From SG8-41 sp036397875 (GTDB lineage: Bacteria > Pseudomonadota > Gammaproteobacteria > Burkholderiales > SG8-41): DNA of 23,070 nt. Made by a program: the position numbers and the translations under genes. Shown in pieces: positions 17,006 through 23,070 of this stretch. Location of the stretch: NCBI GenBank assembly GCA_036397875.1, contig DASWIC010000225.1:1-23070 (forward strand), in the 5' to 3' direction. Numbering within the stretch: the stretch's first letter is position 1; every line of letters begins with the position of its first letter. The notes beneath the pieces are model-generated. The model was not told the origin of the DNA, did not search any database, and saw nothing but the letters and a program-made list of their open reading frames with translations.

Positions 17006-17266
17006 ATGTCCAAGCGTGACCGGAAAAAGTCCAACGGGCCCGCACGGCCGATCAGGAACAAGCGCGACTACGAGCGCGCCGCAACCGTCGCCAAGCGGCT
17101 ATCCGGCCAGAAAAGCCTGGATTCGACCGCCGAGCTGCGCCTGCAGTCGCTGCTTCGGGAGCTCGACAAGTTCGACGGTCCCGAAGAGGACGCGGACGAT
17201 TCCGCTCAGCACGACTATTCCGGACCGCGCCGGCGCTGGTCGGACGACGCGTCCGGCGGTGACTGA
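17006..17266 (+). CDS. Small protein resembling the N-terminal region of HigA-type antitoxins, no HTH
   Basis: An 86-residue, highly charged protein. Residues about 14-58 (RPIRNKRDYERAATVAKRLS onward, to LRELDKFDG) resemble the N-terminal helical part of HigA-like antitoxins, which typically read IRPIRTEADYEAAL near their start. The XRE helix-turn-helix that normally follows is absent; instead there is an acidic tail (EEDADDSAQHDYSGPRRRW). The N-terminus is basic (MSKRDRKKSNG). GAGGAGAG precedes the ATG. No HigB-like toxin gene is adjacent: clpB is upstream, and the AttH-like gene converges with a one-base gap. It could be a decayed or repurposed antitoxin, or an unrelated short helical protein. 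The family link is from memory of the motif only. Confidence 0.65.
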   Translation: MSKRDRKKSNGPARPIRNKRDYERAATVAKRLSGQKSLDSTAELRLQSLLRELDKFDGPEEDADDSAQHDYSGPRRRWSDDASGGD

Positions 17267-17267
17267 T

Positions 17268-18359
17268 CTAGAGATTCATCCGACGCCAGTATCCCGTCAG
17301 CTCGAGATAACCCAGCCCGGCGCGCCTGCCGTCACGCAAGGCGCGCACGGCGCCTTCCCAGTAGATCGTGCCGCTCGATGCGCGGGTGTCGTGCTCCTGG
17401 TCGTCGAAGAGCGGCTCAATGGTGAGTTCGAGGTCTCCTGCCCGCACCACCCAGGATACCGGGTAGCGCGTGCCCGTCCGCGCGGAACGCCACTCGCGGC
17501 GCGGGATGAAGCGGACATCCGCGGGCGCGAAAACGCGCAGCGAACCGTCGGTGCGGCGCAGCGCGCCGCCGGCCCAGTAGCTGCCGCCCGGCTGGTCGCG
17601 CATGCGGAAAGCCATCAGCGCGGCCCCGCCCTCCAGGTTGATCCCGATCCAGTCCCAGCCGACGGCCTCCTTCTCCATGTACTGGGACGACCATTCGTGA
17701 TCGAGCCACGCGCTGCCGGCGACGGCCCGCGGCTGTGCCTCCCGCGTCACCGTGCCCGTCACGCGCAGGTGGGGCAGGCTGTAGTAATAGCTCGCCGACT
17801 CGGGAGCCGGTCCCTTCCGGCTCAACCCGTTCTGGCCCTGAAGCAGCGGGGGTTGCCGCGACTCGAAAGCCAGCTCGAAATGGAATTCGCCCGCAGGGAT
17901 ATCCAGTTGATAGATCTTGCCCCGCTGTTCGAGCCTCCAGTCGTCGATCCACACCCGCGTCCGGCCCGGCTCCGCGCCGGACAGGCCGAAGCCCGCGCGC
18001 GCGGCGCGCTGGGCGTGGATGAGCCGGCCGTGCGCGGGATCGGAAAGCGCCGCGTGCGCGACCATGATCTGGCGCGGCGTGAATGTGCTCGGGTTATCGT
18101 GCTTCAGCTCCGGCCGCGCGCGAAAAAACGTGATCTGGAATCCGAGCGGGCGGCTCGCTTCATCGAGCCAGCCCGTGATGTACCACCATTCGAGCCGGAA
18201 CTCCGGGTGGCTCCCTTCGTCCCGGGGAAACTGCATCCGGTAGCCCGGTACCACGGGAGCAAAAGGCGTGACTCGCGACTCGCGACTCGTGACTTGACCC
18301 ACAGCCTTCGGCGCGGCAAGCGCGCTTGCCAGCCAAGCCAGTACGGAGCGTCTGGACAT
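17268..18359 (-). CDS. Secreted lipocalin-like CrtC/AttH family protein
   Basis: A 363-residue exported protein of the AttH/carotenoid-1,2-hydratase-like superfamily. The family signature HPEFRLEWWYITGWL is at 51-65, and WLDHEWSSQY with GWDWIGINL falls in the second half, which fits the double lipocalin-like fold. The N-terminus MSRRSVLAWLASALAAPKAVG has a twin-arginine-like SRR motif and a short hydrophobic core, so it is probably Tat- or Sec-exported. Residues 22-31 (QVTSRESRVT) are encoded by one arm of an inverted repeat. An alternative GTG start at 18407 overlaps the permease stop (GTGA) and would add 16 residues encoded mostly by the other arm. It follows an FtsX-type permease and ABC ATPase, as in Att operons; it is probably a partner in substrate handling, not a carotenoid enzyme. 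Confidence 0.8.
   Translation of the reverse strand: MSRRSVLAWLASALAAPKAVGQVTSRESRVTPFAPVVPGYRMQFPRDEGSHPEFRLEWWYITGWLDEASRPLGFQITFFRARPELKHDNPSTFTPRQIMVAHAALSDPAHGRLIHAQRAARAGFGLSGAEPGRTRVWIDDWRLEQRGKIYQLDIPAGEFHFELAFESRQPPLLQGQNGLSRKGPAPESASYYYSLPHLRVTGTVTREAQPRAVAGSAWLDHEWSSQYMEKEAVGWDWIGINLEGGAALMAFRMRDQPGGSYWAGGALRRTDGSLRVFAPADVRFIPRREWRSARTGTRYPVSWVVRAGDLELTIEPLFDDQEHDTRASSGTIYWEGAVRALRDGRRAGLGYLELTGYWRRMNL
18268..18294. repeat. Inverted repeat arm A, 7-bp period, inside the AttH-like gene
   Basis: Made of ACTCGCG, ACTCGCG, ACTCGTG flanked by GTG and ACT. It is the reverse complement of the arm at 18381-18407 with one mismatch in 27 bases. It codes in frame for about nine residues just after the signal peptide of the AttH-like protein. 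Confidence 0.85.
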
Positions 18360-18380
18360 AACGGGTGCTGCCCCGCCACG

Positions 18381-18407
18381 AGTCACGAGCCGCGAGTCGC
18401 GAGTCAC
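18381..18407. repeat. Inverted repeat arm B, at the permease stop codon
   Basis: It matches arm A in reverse complement at 26 of 27 positions, separated from it by 86 bases. On the minus strand it starts GTGACTCGCG, and this includes the permease stop TGA (18406-18404). The intervening DNA holds the ATG and signal-peptide codons of the AttH-like gene, and a perfect 16-bp palindrome, GGCAAGCGCGCTTGCC (18315-18330). Confidence 0.85.
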
Positions 18408-20944
18408 CAGTCCTCCCGCACGGCGCGAACGACGTCATGGCCCATCGCCGCGCGCCCGCTCCACACCGCGGTCGCGACCGCCGCGGCGATGATGATCAGC
18501 GCAAGAGCGGAGAGCGGCAGCCACGGCAGGCTCATTTCCATGCTCCAGTGGAAGGACTGGCGGTTCACCACGTGCGTGAGAATCAGTCCCACCAGCCAGC
18601 CGGTCGCGAGTCCCATGAGGCAGCCCAGGGCCGCCACAACCGCGCCTTCGCAGCCGAGCATCGTGCCGATCTCGCCCCGCGTCATGCCGATATGCCGCAG
18701 TACGCCGAACTCCCGGCGCCGTGCTAGCGCCTGGGCCCCGAACGAGACGCTTACGCCGAAGAGCCCGATCAGCACCGCTGCGATTTCCAGGGCGTAGGTG
18801 ATTGCGAACGTGCGATCGAACGCGCGCAGCGAGATTTCGCGCAGATCGCGCGTGGTCGCGATCTCGAAGCCCGCGGCTTCCGGCAGCCGGCCACGCAGGG
18901 CGCCCTGAACTTCGGTGATGGAGGCGTCCCTGCGGAGCCACAGCGCTGCGTCGTTGACGAGCCGGTCGCCGGTCAGGCTGACATAGAGCTCGCGGTTCAT
19001 CGCGATGGCGCCGCTCTGCCGCGCATAATCGCGCCAGATCCCGGCGACGGTGTAGGGCCGGGAGGCGCCGCCAATCGGCAGTTGCACGCGTTCTCCCACG
19101 CGCAGGCGGTAGAAATCCGCCGCGACCTCCGACACCCATACCGGCGGCGGGTCACCCGGGCGCGGCACGTAAGGCGGGCTGGTGAGCGGAAGTACTTTGT
19201 CAGGGTCGCGGGCGTCGACCGGGCCCGCAAGGAGAATGACCGGCGGGCGCTCCGGCGCCAGCAACAGGGTCTGGGTGCGGATGAACACGGCGCGCTCGAC
19301 TCCCGGCGTATCGGCGATGCGGGCCTGCTCGTCCGGCGTGAAGAAGGCGGTTTCCCCAAAGCGTGCCGGGCGCAGATAGAGATCCGCCGGCAGCATCCGT
19401 TCGAGCCACGACTCCAGTGACGTGCGGAACGAGCTCACCATGATCAGCATGGACACCATCAGGCTGAAGCTGATGACGATGGCGGCGACGCTGATCGCCG
19501 CCTGGCGCGGCGTCGCCTTCAGCTGCGCAATCGCGATTGCCAGAGGTGCCCGCCCGGTCACGGGAAGTCGACCCAGGCAAGCCTCGACCACGCGGGGCAT
19601 GATCAGAACGGAGCCGAGCAATATCAACCCGATTGCCAGGTATCCGGCGATCGGTAGGCCGTTGACGGCGGGAGCGAGCGCAAGCAGCAGTCCAGCCGCG
19701 ATCGCTGCGATGCCCCACCTCAGCGTGCGCAATTTTCTCAAGCCTTCCTCCTCGTCGCCCGCCCGCAGGGCCTGCGCGGGGGGCCGCCGCGCGGCTTCCC
19801 ACGTCGGCGCCGCCGTCCCCAGCACCGCGAACAGGACGCCGAGCGTGGCGAAAAACGCGAGCGTGCCAGGCGCGACCGAGAGCCCCGCGACGATGCTGCG
19901 AAAATAGCCGGCCCCGAGATCGGCGCCGACCAGCGCCAGCGCGTAGTGGGCAAGCGCGTAGCCGAGCAACGTGCCGAGGATTGCGCCGATTACGCCGAGG
20001 ATCGCGCCTTCCGCGAGCAGCTGCACGGCGAGCGTGGCGCGCGTGACGCCGATCGTGCGAAGCAGCGCGAGCTGGGCGCGCCGCCGCAGCAGCGCCAGCA
20101 CCTGCGAGGAGAACACGAGAAAGGCGCCGGTGAACAATGCGACCAGCGCCAGCATGTCAAGGTTGAGCCGGTAGGCCCGGGTGAGACTCGCTCCGCGCAC
20201 GCTTTCATTGTCCGGCGTCATCACCTGCACGCCGGCCGGGAGCAGCGCCTGCAACTCACGGCGAAACGCGGCGACGTCCGTGCCGGCCTTCAGGCGCAGG
20301 TCCAGCCGGTTCACGCGCCCCAGTTGCGCGAAACGCCATTGGGCGGCCGCGACATCCATGACGCCCAGCCGCTGCCGGTATGCGCCTTGCGGCAGCAGGC
20401 CGGCGATCTTGAGGGCGATTGCGTGCGTGCCGACTTGAACGTCAAGCCGGTCACCGGGTTTCAACCGCAACCATTCCGCCGCGGACGGGCTGAGCAGTAT
20501 CGCGTCCGCATCGAAGAGATCGAGCACCATGCTCGAGCGCTCCGGCAGCAGCGACGGTTGCACCTGCGCCGCCCGTAGCGGGTCGAAGCCGATGATGCGC
20601 AGGCTGTCCGGGCGCACGGCAAGGGGCACTTCCAGATCCAGCGCGGGATTGGCGGCTTCGACCTGAGGCAGGCGCGCAAGCCTCGGGTACCACGTCTCGT
20701 CGAACCCGGCCCGCGGGCCCCGCACCACCAGGTCGGCCTCGCCGGCAAGATGCCGCGCAGAGAGTTCAAATGCGTTGAGCGCGCTGGAGTTGACAAGATG
20801 GACCGCGATGCCGAGCGCGACGCCCAGGGCGATGGCGACGACTGCCAGCGCGGCGCGGCCGGGATTCTCGCGCAACGGCCCAAACACCAGCGCATAGAGC
20901 AGCAGGAAGCGACCTCCAGAGAACGCACGCGCAAACGATGTCAT
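18404..20944 (-). CDS. FtsX/MacB-type ABC transporter permease, fused two-module form
   Basis: An 846-residue inner-membrane protein with two FtsX-type modules in one chain, corresponding to the separate AttF and AttG-like halves of related systems. An N-terminal helix (about 33-52, ALAVVAIALGVALGIAVHLV) is followed by a large periplasmic MacB-like region. A first helix bundle with ALLRTIGVTRATLAVQL lies at about 260-400, then further helices, a second periplasmic region (about 510-710), and a final bundle with GVLRHIGMTRGEIGTMLG. The ATG at 20944 gives MTSFARAFSGG; a 17-residue upstream extension is encoded by a repeat patch and is rejected. It works with the ABC ATPase upstream. FtsX-type exporters usually move lipoproteins, lipids or peptides from the membrane rather than importing solutes. 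Confidence 0.9.
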   Translation of the reverse strand: MTSFARAFSGGRFLLLYALVFGPLRENPGRAALAVVAIALGVALGIAVHLVNSSALNAFELSARHLAGEADLVVRGPRAGFDETWYPRLARLPQVEAANPALDLEVPLAVRPDSLRIIGFDPLRAAQVQPSLLPERSSMVLDLFDADAILLSPSAAEWLRLKPGDRLDVQVGTHAIALKIAGLLPQGAYRQRLGVMDVAAAQWRFAQLGRVNRLDLRLKAGTDVAAFRRELQALLPAGVQVMTPDNESVRGASLTRAYRLNLDMLALVALFTGAFLVFSSQVLALLRRRAQLALLRTIGVTRATLAVQLLAEGAILGVIGAILGTLLGYALAHYALALVGADLGAGYFRSIVAGLSVAPGTLAFFATLGVLFAVLGTAAPTWEAARRPPAQALRAGDEEEGLRKLRTLRWGIAAIAAGLLLALAPAVNGLPIAGYLAIGLILLGSVLIMPRVVEACLGRLPVTGRAPLAIAIAQLKATPRQAAISVAAIVISFSLMVSMLIMVSSFRTSLESWLERMLPADLYLRPARFGETAFFTPDEQARIADTPGVERAVFIRTQTLLLAPERPPVILLAGPVDARDPDKVLPLTSPPYVPRPGDPPPVWVSEVAADFYRLRVGERVQLPIGGASRPYTVAGIWRDYARQSGAIAMNRELYVSLTGDRLVNDAALWLRRDASITEVQGALRGRLPEAAGFEIATTRDLREISLRAFDRTFAITYALEIAAVLIGLFGVSVSFGAQALARRREFGVLRHIGMTRGEIGTMLGCEGAVVAALGCLMGLATGWLVGLILTHVVNRQSFHWSMEMSLPWLPLSALALIIIAAAVATAVWSGRAAMGHDVVRAVREDW

Positions 20945-20965
20945 CTGCAGTCCGAGAAAAACCTC

Positions 20966-20992
20966 GACGCAAAGACGCGAAGGCGCAAAGAA
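20966..20992. repeat. Octamer-period repeat arm, three units, before the permease gene
   Basis: Units close to GACGCAAA, GACGCGAA, GGCGCAAAG run in tandem. It forms an inverted pair with the two-unit arm at 21047-21063. Such ACGCAAAG/GCGCAAAG stretches are, to my recollection, scattered between genes in many unrelated bacterial genomes. Confidence 0.7.
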
Positions 20993-21046
20993 CACATAGA
21001 ACTCAAATTACAAGACATGTGAAGGCGATAATTTCATTCATTGCTC

Positions 21047-21063
21047 CTTTGCGCCTTTGCGTC
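21047..21063. repeat. Octamer-period repeat arm, two units, at the ABC ATPase stop codon
   Basis: CTTTGCGCCTTTGCGTC is the reverse complement of GACGCAAAGGCGCAAAG and pairs with the arm at 20966-20992, which has one extra unit, across 54 bases. Its last base is shared with the stop codon of the ATPase gene, so the transcript could fold into a long hairpin between the ATPase and permease genes. Confidence 0.7.
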
Positions 21064-21725
21064 TAGGATTTCAGCCCTTCAGCGGTAAGCGTCAGTACGC
21101 GGTCGGCGGTCGCCGCGGCGAGCGCCGAGTGGGTGACCAGGATGCCCGCCCCGGACTGTCGTTTCCCCTGCTCACGCAGCAGTGCCAGGACCTGCTTTGC
21201 GGTCTCCGCGTCCAGGTTGCCGGTGGGCTCGTCGGCGAGCAGCAGCAGCGGCCGGTGTACCAGCGCCCGCGCAATGGCGACCCGTTGCAGCTCGCCGCCG
21301 GAAAGCTCACGCGGGTAGGCAGCGGCGGCGGCGCCAAGCCCGACCGCCGCGAGCATGTCCGCCAGGCGCGCCCGCGCGTCTTCGCGGTCCATGGCATTGA
21401 GGGAGAGGGGCAAGGATACGTTCTGTGCCACCGTGAGATGGGGCAGCAGGTGAAACGCCTGGAACACGAAGCCGATGTTGCGCCGGCGCAGGAGCGTGCG
21501 GGCCGCGTCGTTGAGCGCAGCAAGGTCTCTGCCGTCAAGCAGGATGCTGCCCCCATCGGGAGAATCCAGCCCGGCGATCAGATTGAGGAGCGTCGACTTG
21601 CCGACGCCGGACTCACCGACGATAGCGACGTATTCGCCCCGCCGGACTTCGAGCGAGACGTGGCGCAGCACCTCGCGCGGGCGCGCGCCGCCGTACGATT
21701 TCGACACTTCCCGGATCGTTAGCAT
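21063..21725 (-). CDS. ABC transporter ATPase, LolD/MacB-like (AttE-like)
   Basis: A 220-residue cytoplasmic nucleotide-binding subunit of the type that drives FtsX-class permeases. Walker A GESGVGKST is at 37-45, the Q-loop glutamine is Q89 (GFVFQAFHLLPHLT), the signature LSGGE is at 141-145, Walker B LLLADEPTGNLDAET is at 161-175 and the H-loop H199 is in LVTHS. All catalytic residues are present. The ATG at 21725 is preferred; the frame stays open far upstream but without resemblance to any protein. Its stop abuts an octamer repeat arm, and the permease gene follows after 118 bases. A possible 60-codon ORF ends 5 bases inside its start. Confidence 0.95.
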   Translation of the reverse strand: MLTIREVSKSYGGARPREVLRHVSLEVRRGEYVAIVGESGVGKSTLLNLIAGLDSPDGGSILLDGRDLAALNDAARTLLRRRNIGFVFQAFHLLPHLTVAQNVSLPLSLNAMDREDARARLADMLAAVGLGAAAAAYPRELSGGELQRVAIARALVHRPLLLLADEPTGNLDAETAKQVLALLREQGKRQSGAGILVTHSALAAATADRVLTLTAEGLKS

Positions 21726-21901
21726 CGGTCCCGGAGCCGTGTCGCTATCCGCGCTTCGGGGTGCGGCGTGCGGTGGACCGGGTATCTGCTCGCGAACTCG
21801 AGCAGGCGCGCGCCGGGCGTCCCCGACGGCATGGTGATGCGGGCGGCCAACCGGGTGCTCAGCGCGCCCGCGAAGCGAATGGGGGCAGCACCGTGGTTCA
21901 C
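21719..21901 (-). CDS. Possible small basic protein, 60 residues, overlapping the ATPase start
   Basis: This ORF starts with GTG behind a strong GAGGAGG (21912-21906, 4-base spacing), and its TAA ends within the first codons of the ATPase gene. That arrangement is typical of translational coupling. The product (VNHGAAPIRFAGALSTRLAA onward) is basic, has no membrane segment and belongs to no family I recognise. Codons in the first two thirds favour G or C at the third position, like real genes here, but the end less so. It may be a small protein, a leader peptide that sets ATPase translation, or the remnant of a longer gene. Confidence 0.4.
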   Translation of the reverse strand: MNHGAAPIRFAGALSTRLAARITMPSGTPGARLLEFASRYPVHRTPHPEARIATRLRDRC

Positions 21902-21974
21902 GTCGCCTCCTCGGGATGTTCCGCACGATGGTACCATGCGTCTGCTGCGGTGGTAGCGACCGCCGGGGAACCTC

Positions 21975-22003
21975 TTGGGAAAATCCGGAACCTAAGCTAG
22001 ACT
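21975..22003 (+). promoter_or_regulatory. Candidate promoter of the Bug receptor gene
   Basis: TTGGGA (21975-21980) and TAGACT (21998-22003), separated by the ideal 17 bases, each match sigma-70 consensus at 4 of 6 positions. The predicted start gives a leader of about 75 bases before the ATG at 22088. The rest of the gap from 21902 to 22087 shows nothing else beyond the Shine-Dalgarno sequences. Confidence 0.4.
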
Positions 22004-22087
22004 GGGGCGCCGTTCTCCGCGCTGCACCGACTCGGGCTGCATCGTGGGAACGGTCCCGGATCGAGTCTGAAATAACGAGGAGGAGCC

Positions 22088-23056
22088 ATGGGCATGAAAG
22101 TACGCATTTCGGTGGTGGGGATCGCGCTCGCGCTGCTGACAGCCGGCGGCGCGTGGGCGCAGGCGTATCCAAACAAGCCGGTTCGCATGATCATTCCGTT
22201 CGGCGCAGGCGGGTCGACCGACGTGCTCATTCGCATCGTCGCGACGAGGCTGCCGGAAGCGCTGGGCCAGCAGGTGGTCATTGACAATCGCACGGGTGCG
22301 GGCGGCATGATCGGAACGGAAATCGCGGCCAAGTCGAATCCGGACGGTTACACGTTGCTTGCCACCGGGACGCCGCACTCCATCGTTCCGAACCTGTACA
22401 AGAAGGTACCGTACCATGGGCTGAACGACTTCGCGCCGATCATGCAGGTCGCCAGCCAGCCCTATGGTCTGGTGGTGCATCCCTCGCTCGGGGTCAAGTC
22501 CGTGAAGGATCTCATTGCGCTGGCAAAGAAGCAGCCGGGGAAGCTTGACTACGCGTCCTCGGGACAGGGGGGCGCGATGCACCTGTTCCAGGCGCTGTTC
22601 GTCAATATGGCGGGCATCAATATAGTGCACGTCCCGTACAAGGGCAGCGGTCCAGTGCGTTCCGACCTGCTGGGCGGACAGGTCAAGATCGGCTGCCTCG
22701 GCCTCTCGAGCATCATCCAGCACCACAGGGCGGGGCAGTTGAACATCATCGCGGTGACGACTGCCAAGCGCTCGCCGGAGTTGCCGGATATTCCATCCAT
22801 TGCAGAGACGGTGCCGGGTTACGACGCGTCCTTGTGGACGGGCGTGCTTGCGCCACGGGGAACGCCGGCGGCGGCGATCAAGCGCGTGCATCGCGAACTG
22901 ACGCAACTGCTCCAGACGGCGGAGGTGCGGAACGCGTACCAGCGGGCGGGGACGGACATCGTCGCCACCGATCCGAAGGACTTCGGCGAGTTCCTCAAAG
23001 TCGAATACGCCAAGTGGGGCAAGGTGGTGCGCGACCTGAAGCTGCAAGTAAATTAA
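22088..23056 (+). CDS. Bug-family (TctC-like) periplasmic solute-binding receptor
   Basis: A 322-residue extracytoplasmic receptor of the tripartite tricarboxylate transporter type, greatly expanded in Burkholderiales. A Sec signal peptide covers residues 1-26 (hydrophobic core VVGIALALLTAGG, cleavage likely after AQA). The mature protein starts YPNKPVRMIIPFGAGGSTD, and continues with NPDGYTLLATGTPHSI, DYASSGQGGAMHLF, VPYKGSGP and LAPRGTPAAA, all characteristic of the family. Ligands are usually carboxylic or amino acids, and which one cannot be read from sequence. AGGAGG at 22078-22083 supports the ATG at 22088, although the ATG two codons later is possible. No TctA/TctB membrane genes are visible in the window, as for many orphan Bug receptors. 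The stop is 14 bases before the window end. Confidence 0.95.
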   Translation: MGMKVRISVVGIALALLTAGGAWAQAYPNKPVRMIIPFGAGGSTDVLIRIVATRLPEALGQQVVIDNRTGAGGMIGTEIAAKSNPDGYTLLATGTPHSIVPNLYKKVPYHGLNDFAPIMQVASQPYGLVVHPSLGVKSVKDLIALAKKQPGKLDYASSGQGGAMHLFQALFVNMAGINIVHVPYKGSGPVRSDLLGGQVKIGCLGLSSIIQHHRAGQLNIIAVTTAKRSPELPDIPSIAETVPGYDASLWTGVLAPRGTPAAAIKRVHRELTQLLQTAEVRNAYQRAGTDIVATDPKDFGEFLKVEYAKWGKVVRDLKLQVN

Positions 23057-23070
23057 GAAGACGGTGACGA

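Noticed and set aside
20945..20995. 17-residue N-terminal extension of the permease
   Set aside because: It is encoded by the CGCAAAG-type repeat patch and precedes the natural MTSFARAF start.
21726..22172. Long N-terminal extension of the ABC ATPase frame
   Set aside because: The extension has no domain, overlaps the Bug receptor start on the other strand, and the ATPase fold begins at MLTIREVSKSY.

Overview
This 23 kb window is GC-rich chromosomal DNA that reads like a betaproteobacterium, probably of the Burkholderiales or Rhodocyclales type. The evidence is the alaC-hom-thrC gene order, an orphan Bug-family (TctC-like) periplasmic receptor, a cyanide-insensitive type bd oxidase, and uniformly high-GC codon use. 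No tRNA, rRNA, CRISPR array, transposase or phage gene was found. It looks like core or near-core DNA with several under-described gene groups.

Layout. Positions 1-3121 (+) hold the end of an AlaC-type aminotransferase, homoserine dehydrogenase and threonine synthase, in one tightly packed operon. Positions 3194-4326 (+) hold a glutathione S-transferase-like protein and an unrecognised 131-residue protein. nadC (4350-5195, -) is divergent from a membrane-anchored FMN/Fe-S glutamate-synthase-like protein (5248-6783, +), which is followed by a CDGSH iron-sulfur protein (6865-7089, +).

Positions 14045 down to 7110 are one long run of minus-strand genes in transcription order: a BNR/Asp-box propeller protein, a MoaD/ThiS-like sulfur carrier ending in Gly-Gly, cioA and cioB (quinol oxidase bd). 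These four overlap or nearly touch. After a 330-base regulatory gap come an enlarged YeiH/UPF0324 transporter, a 39-residue membrane protein too short for routine gene calling, a strong intrinsic terminator, a universal stress protein and a membrane-anchored SRPBCC-like protein. A plausible shared theme is respiration and sulfur or redox stress; this is inference from family names and gene order only.

clpB (14264-16870, +) has a clear sigma-32 heat-shock promoter. It is followed by a small protein resembling the N-terminal part of HigA-type antitoxins but without the DNA-binding domain. Positions 21901 down to 17268 (-) form an AttE-AttFG-AttH-like group: a possible 60-residue leader ORF, an ABC ATPase, a fused 846-residue FtsX-type permease, and a secreted CrtC/AttH lipocalin-like protein. 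The Bug receptor (22088-23056, +) closes the window.

The most unusual non-coding structure is a set of short-period (7-8 bp) repeat patches placed at the stop codons of upstream genes (after thrC, after the ABC ATPase, after the permease, and weakly after hom). Two of them come as inverted pairs. The pair at 18268-18294 and 18381-18407 brackets the start codon and signal peptide of the AttH-like gene, and one arm encodes amino acids of that protein.
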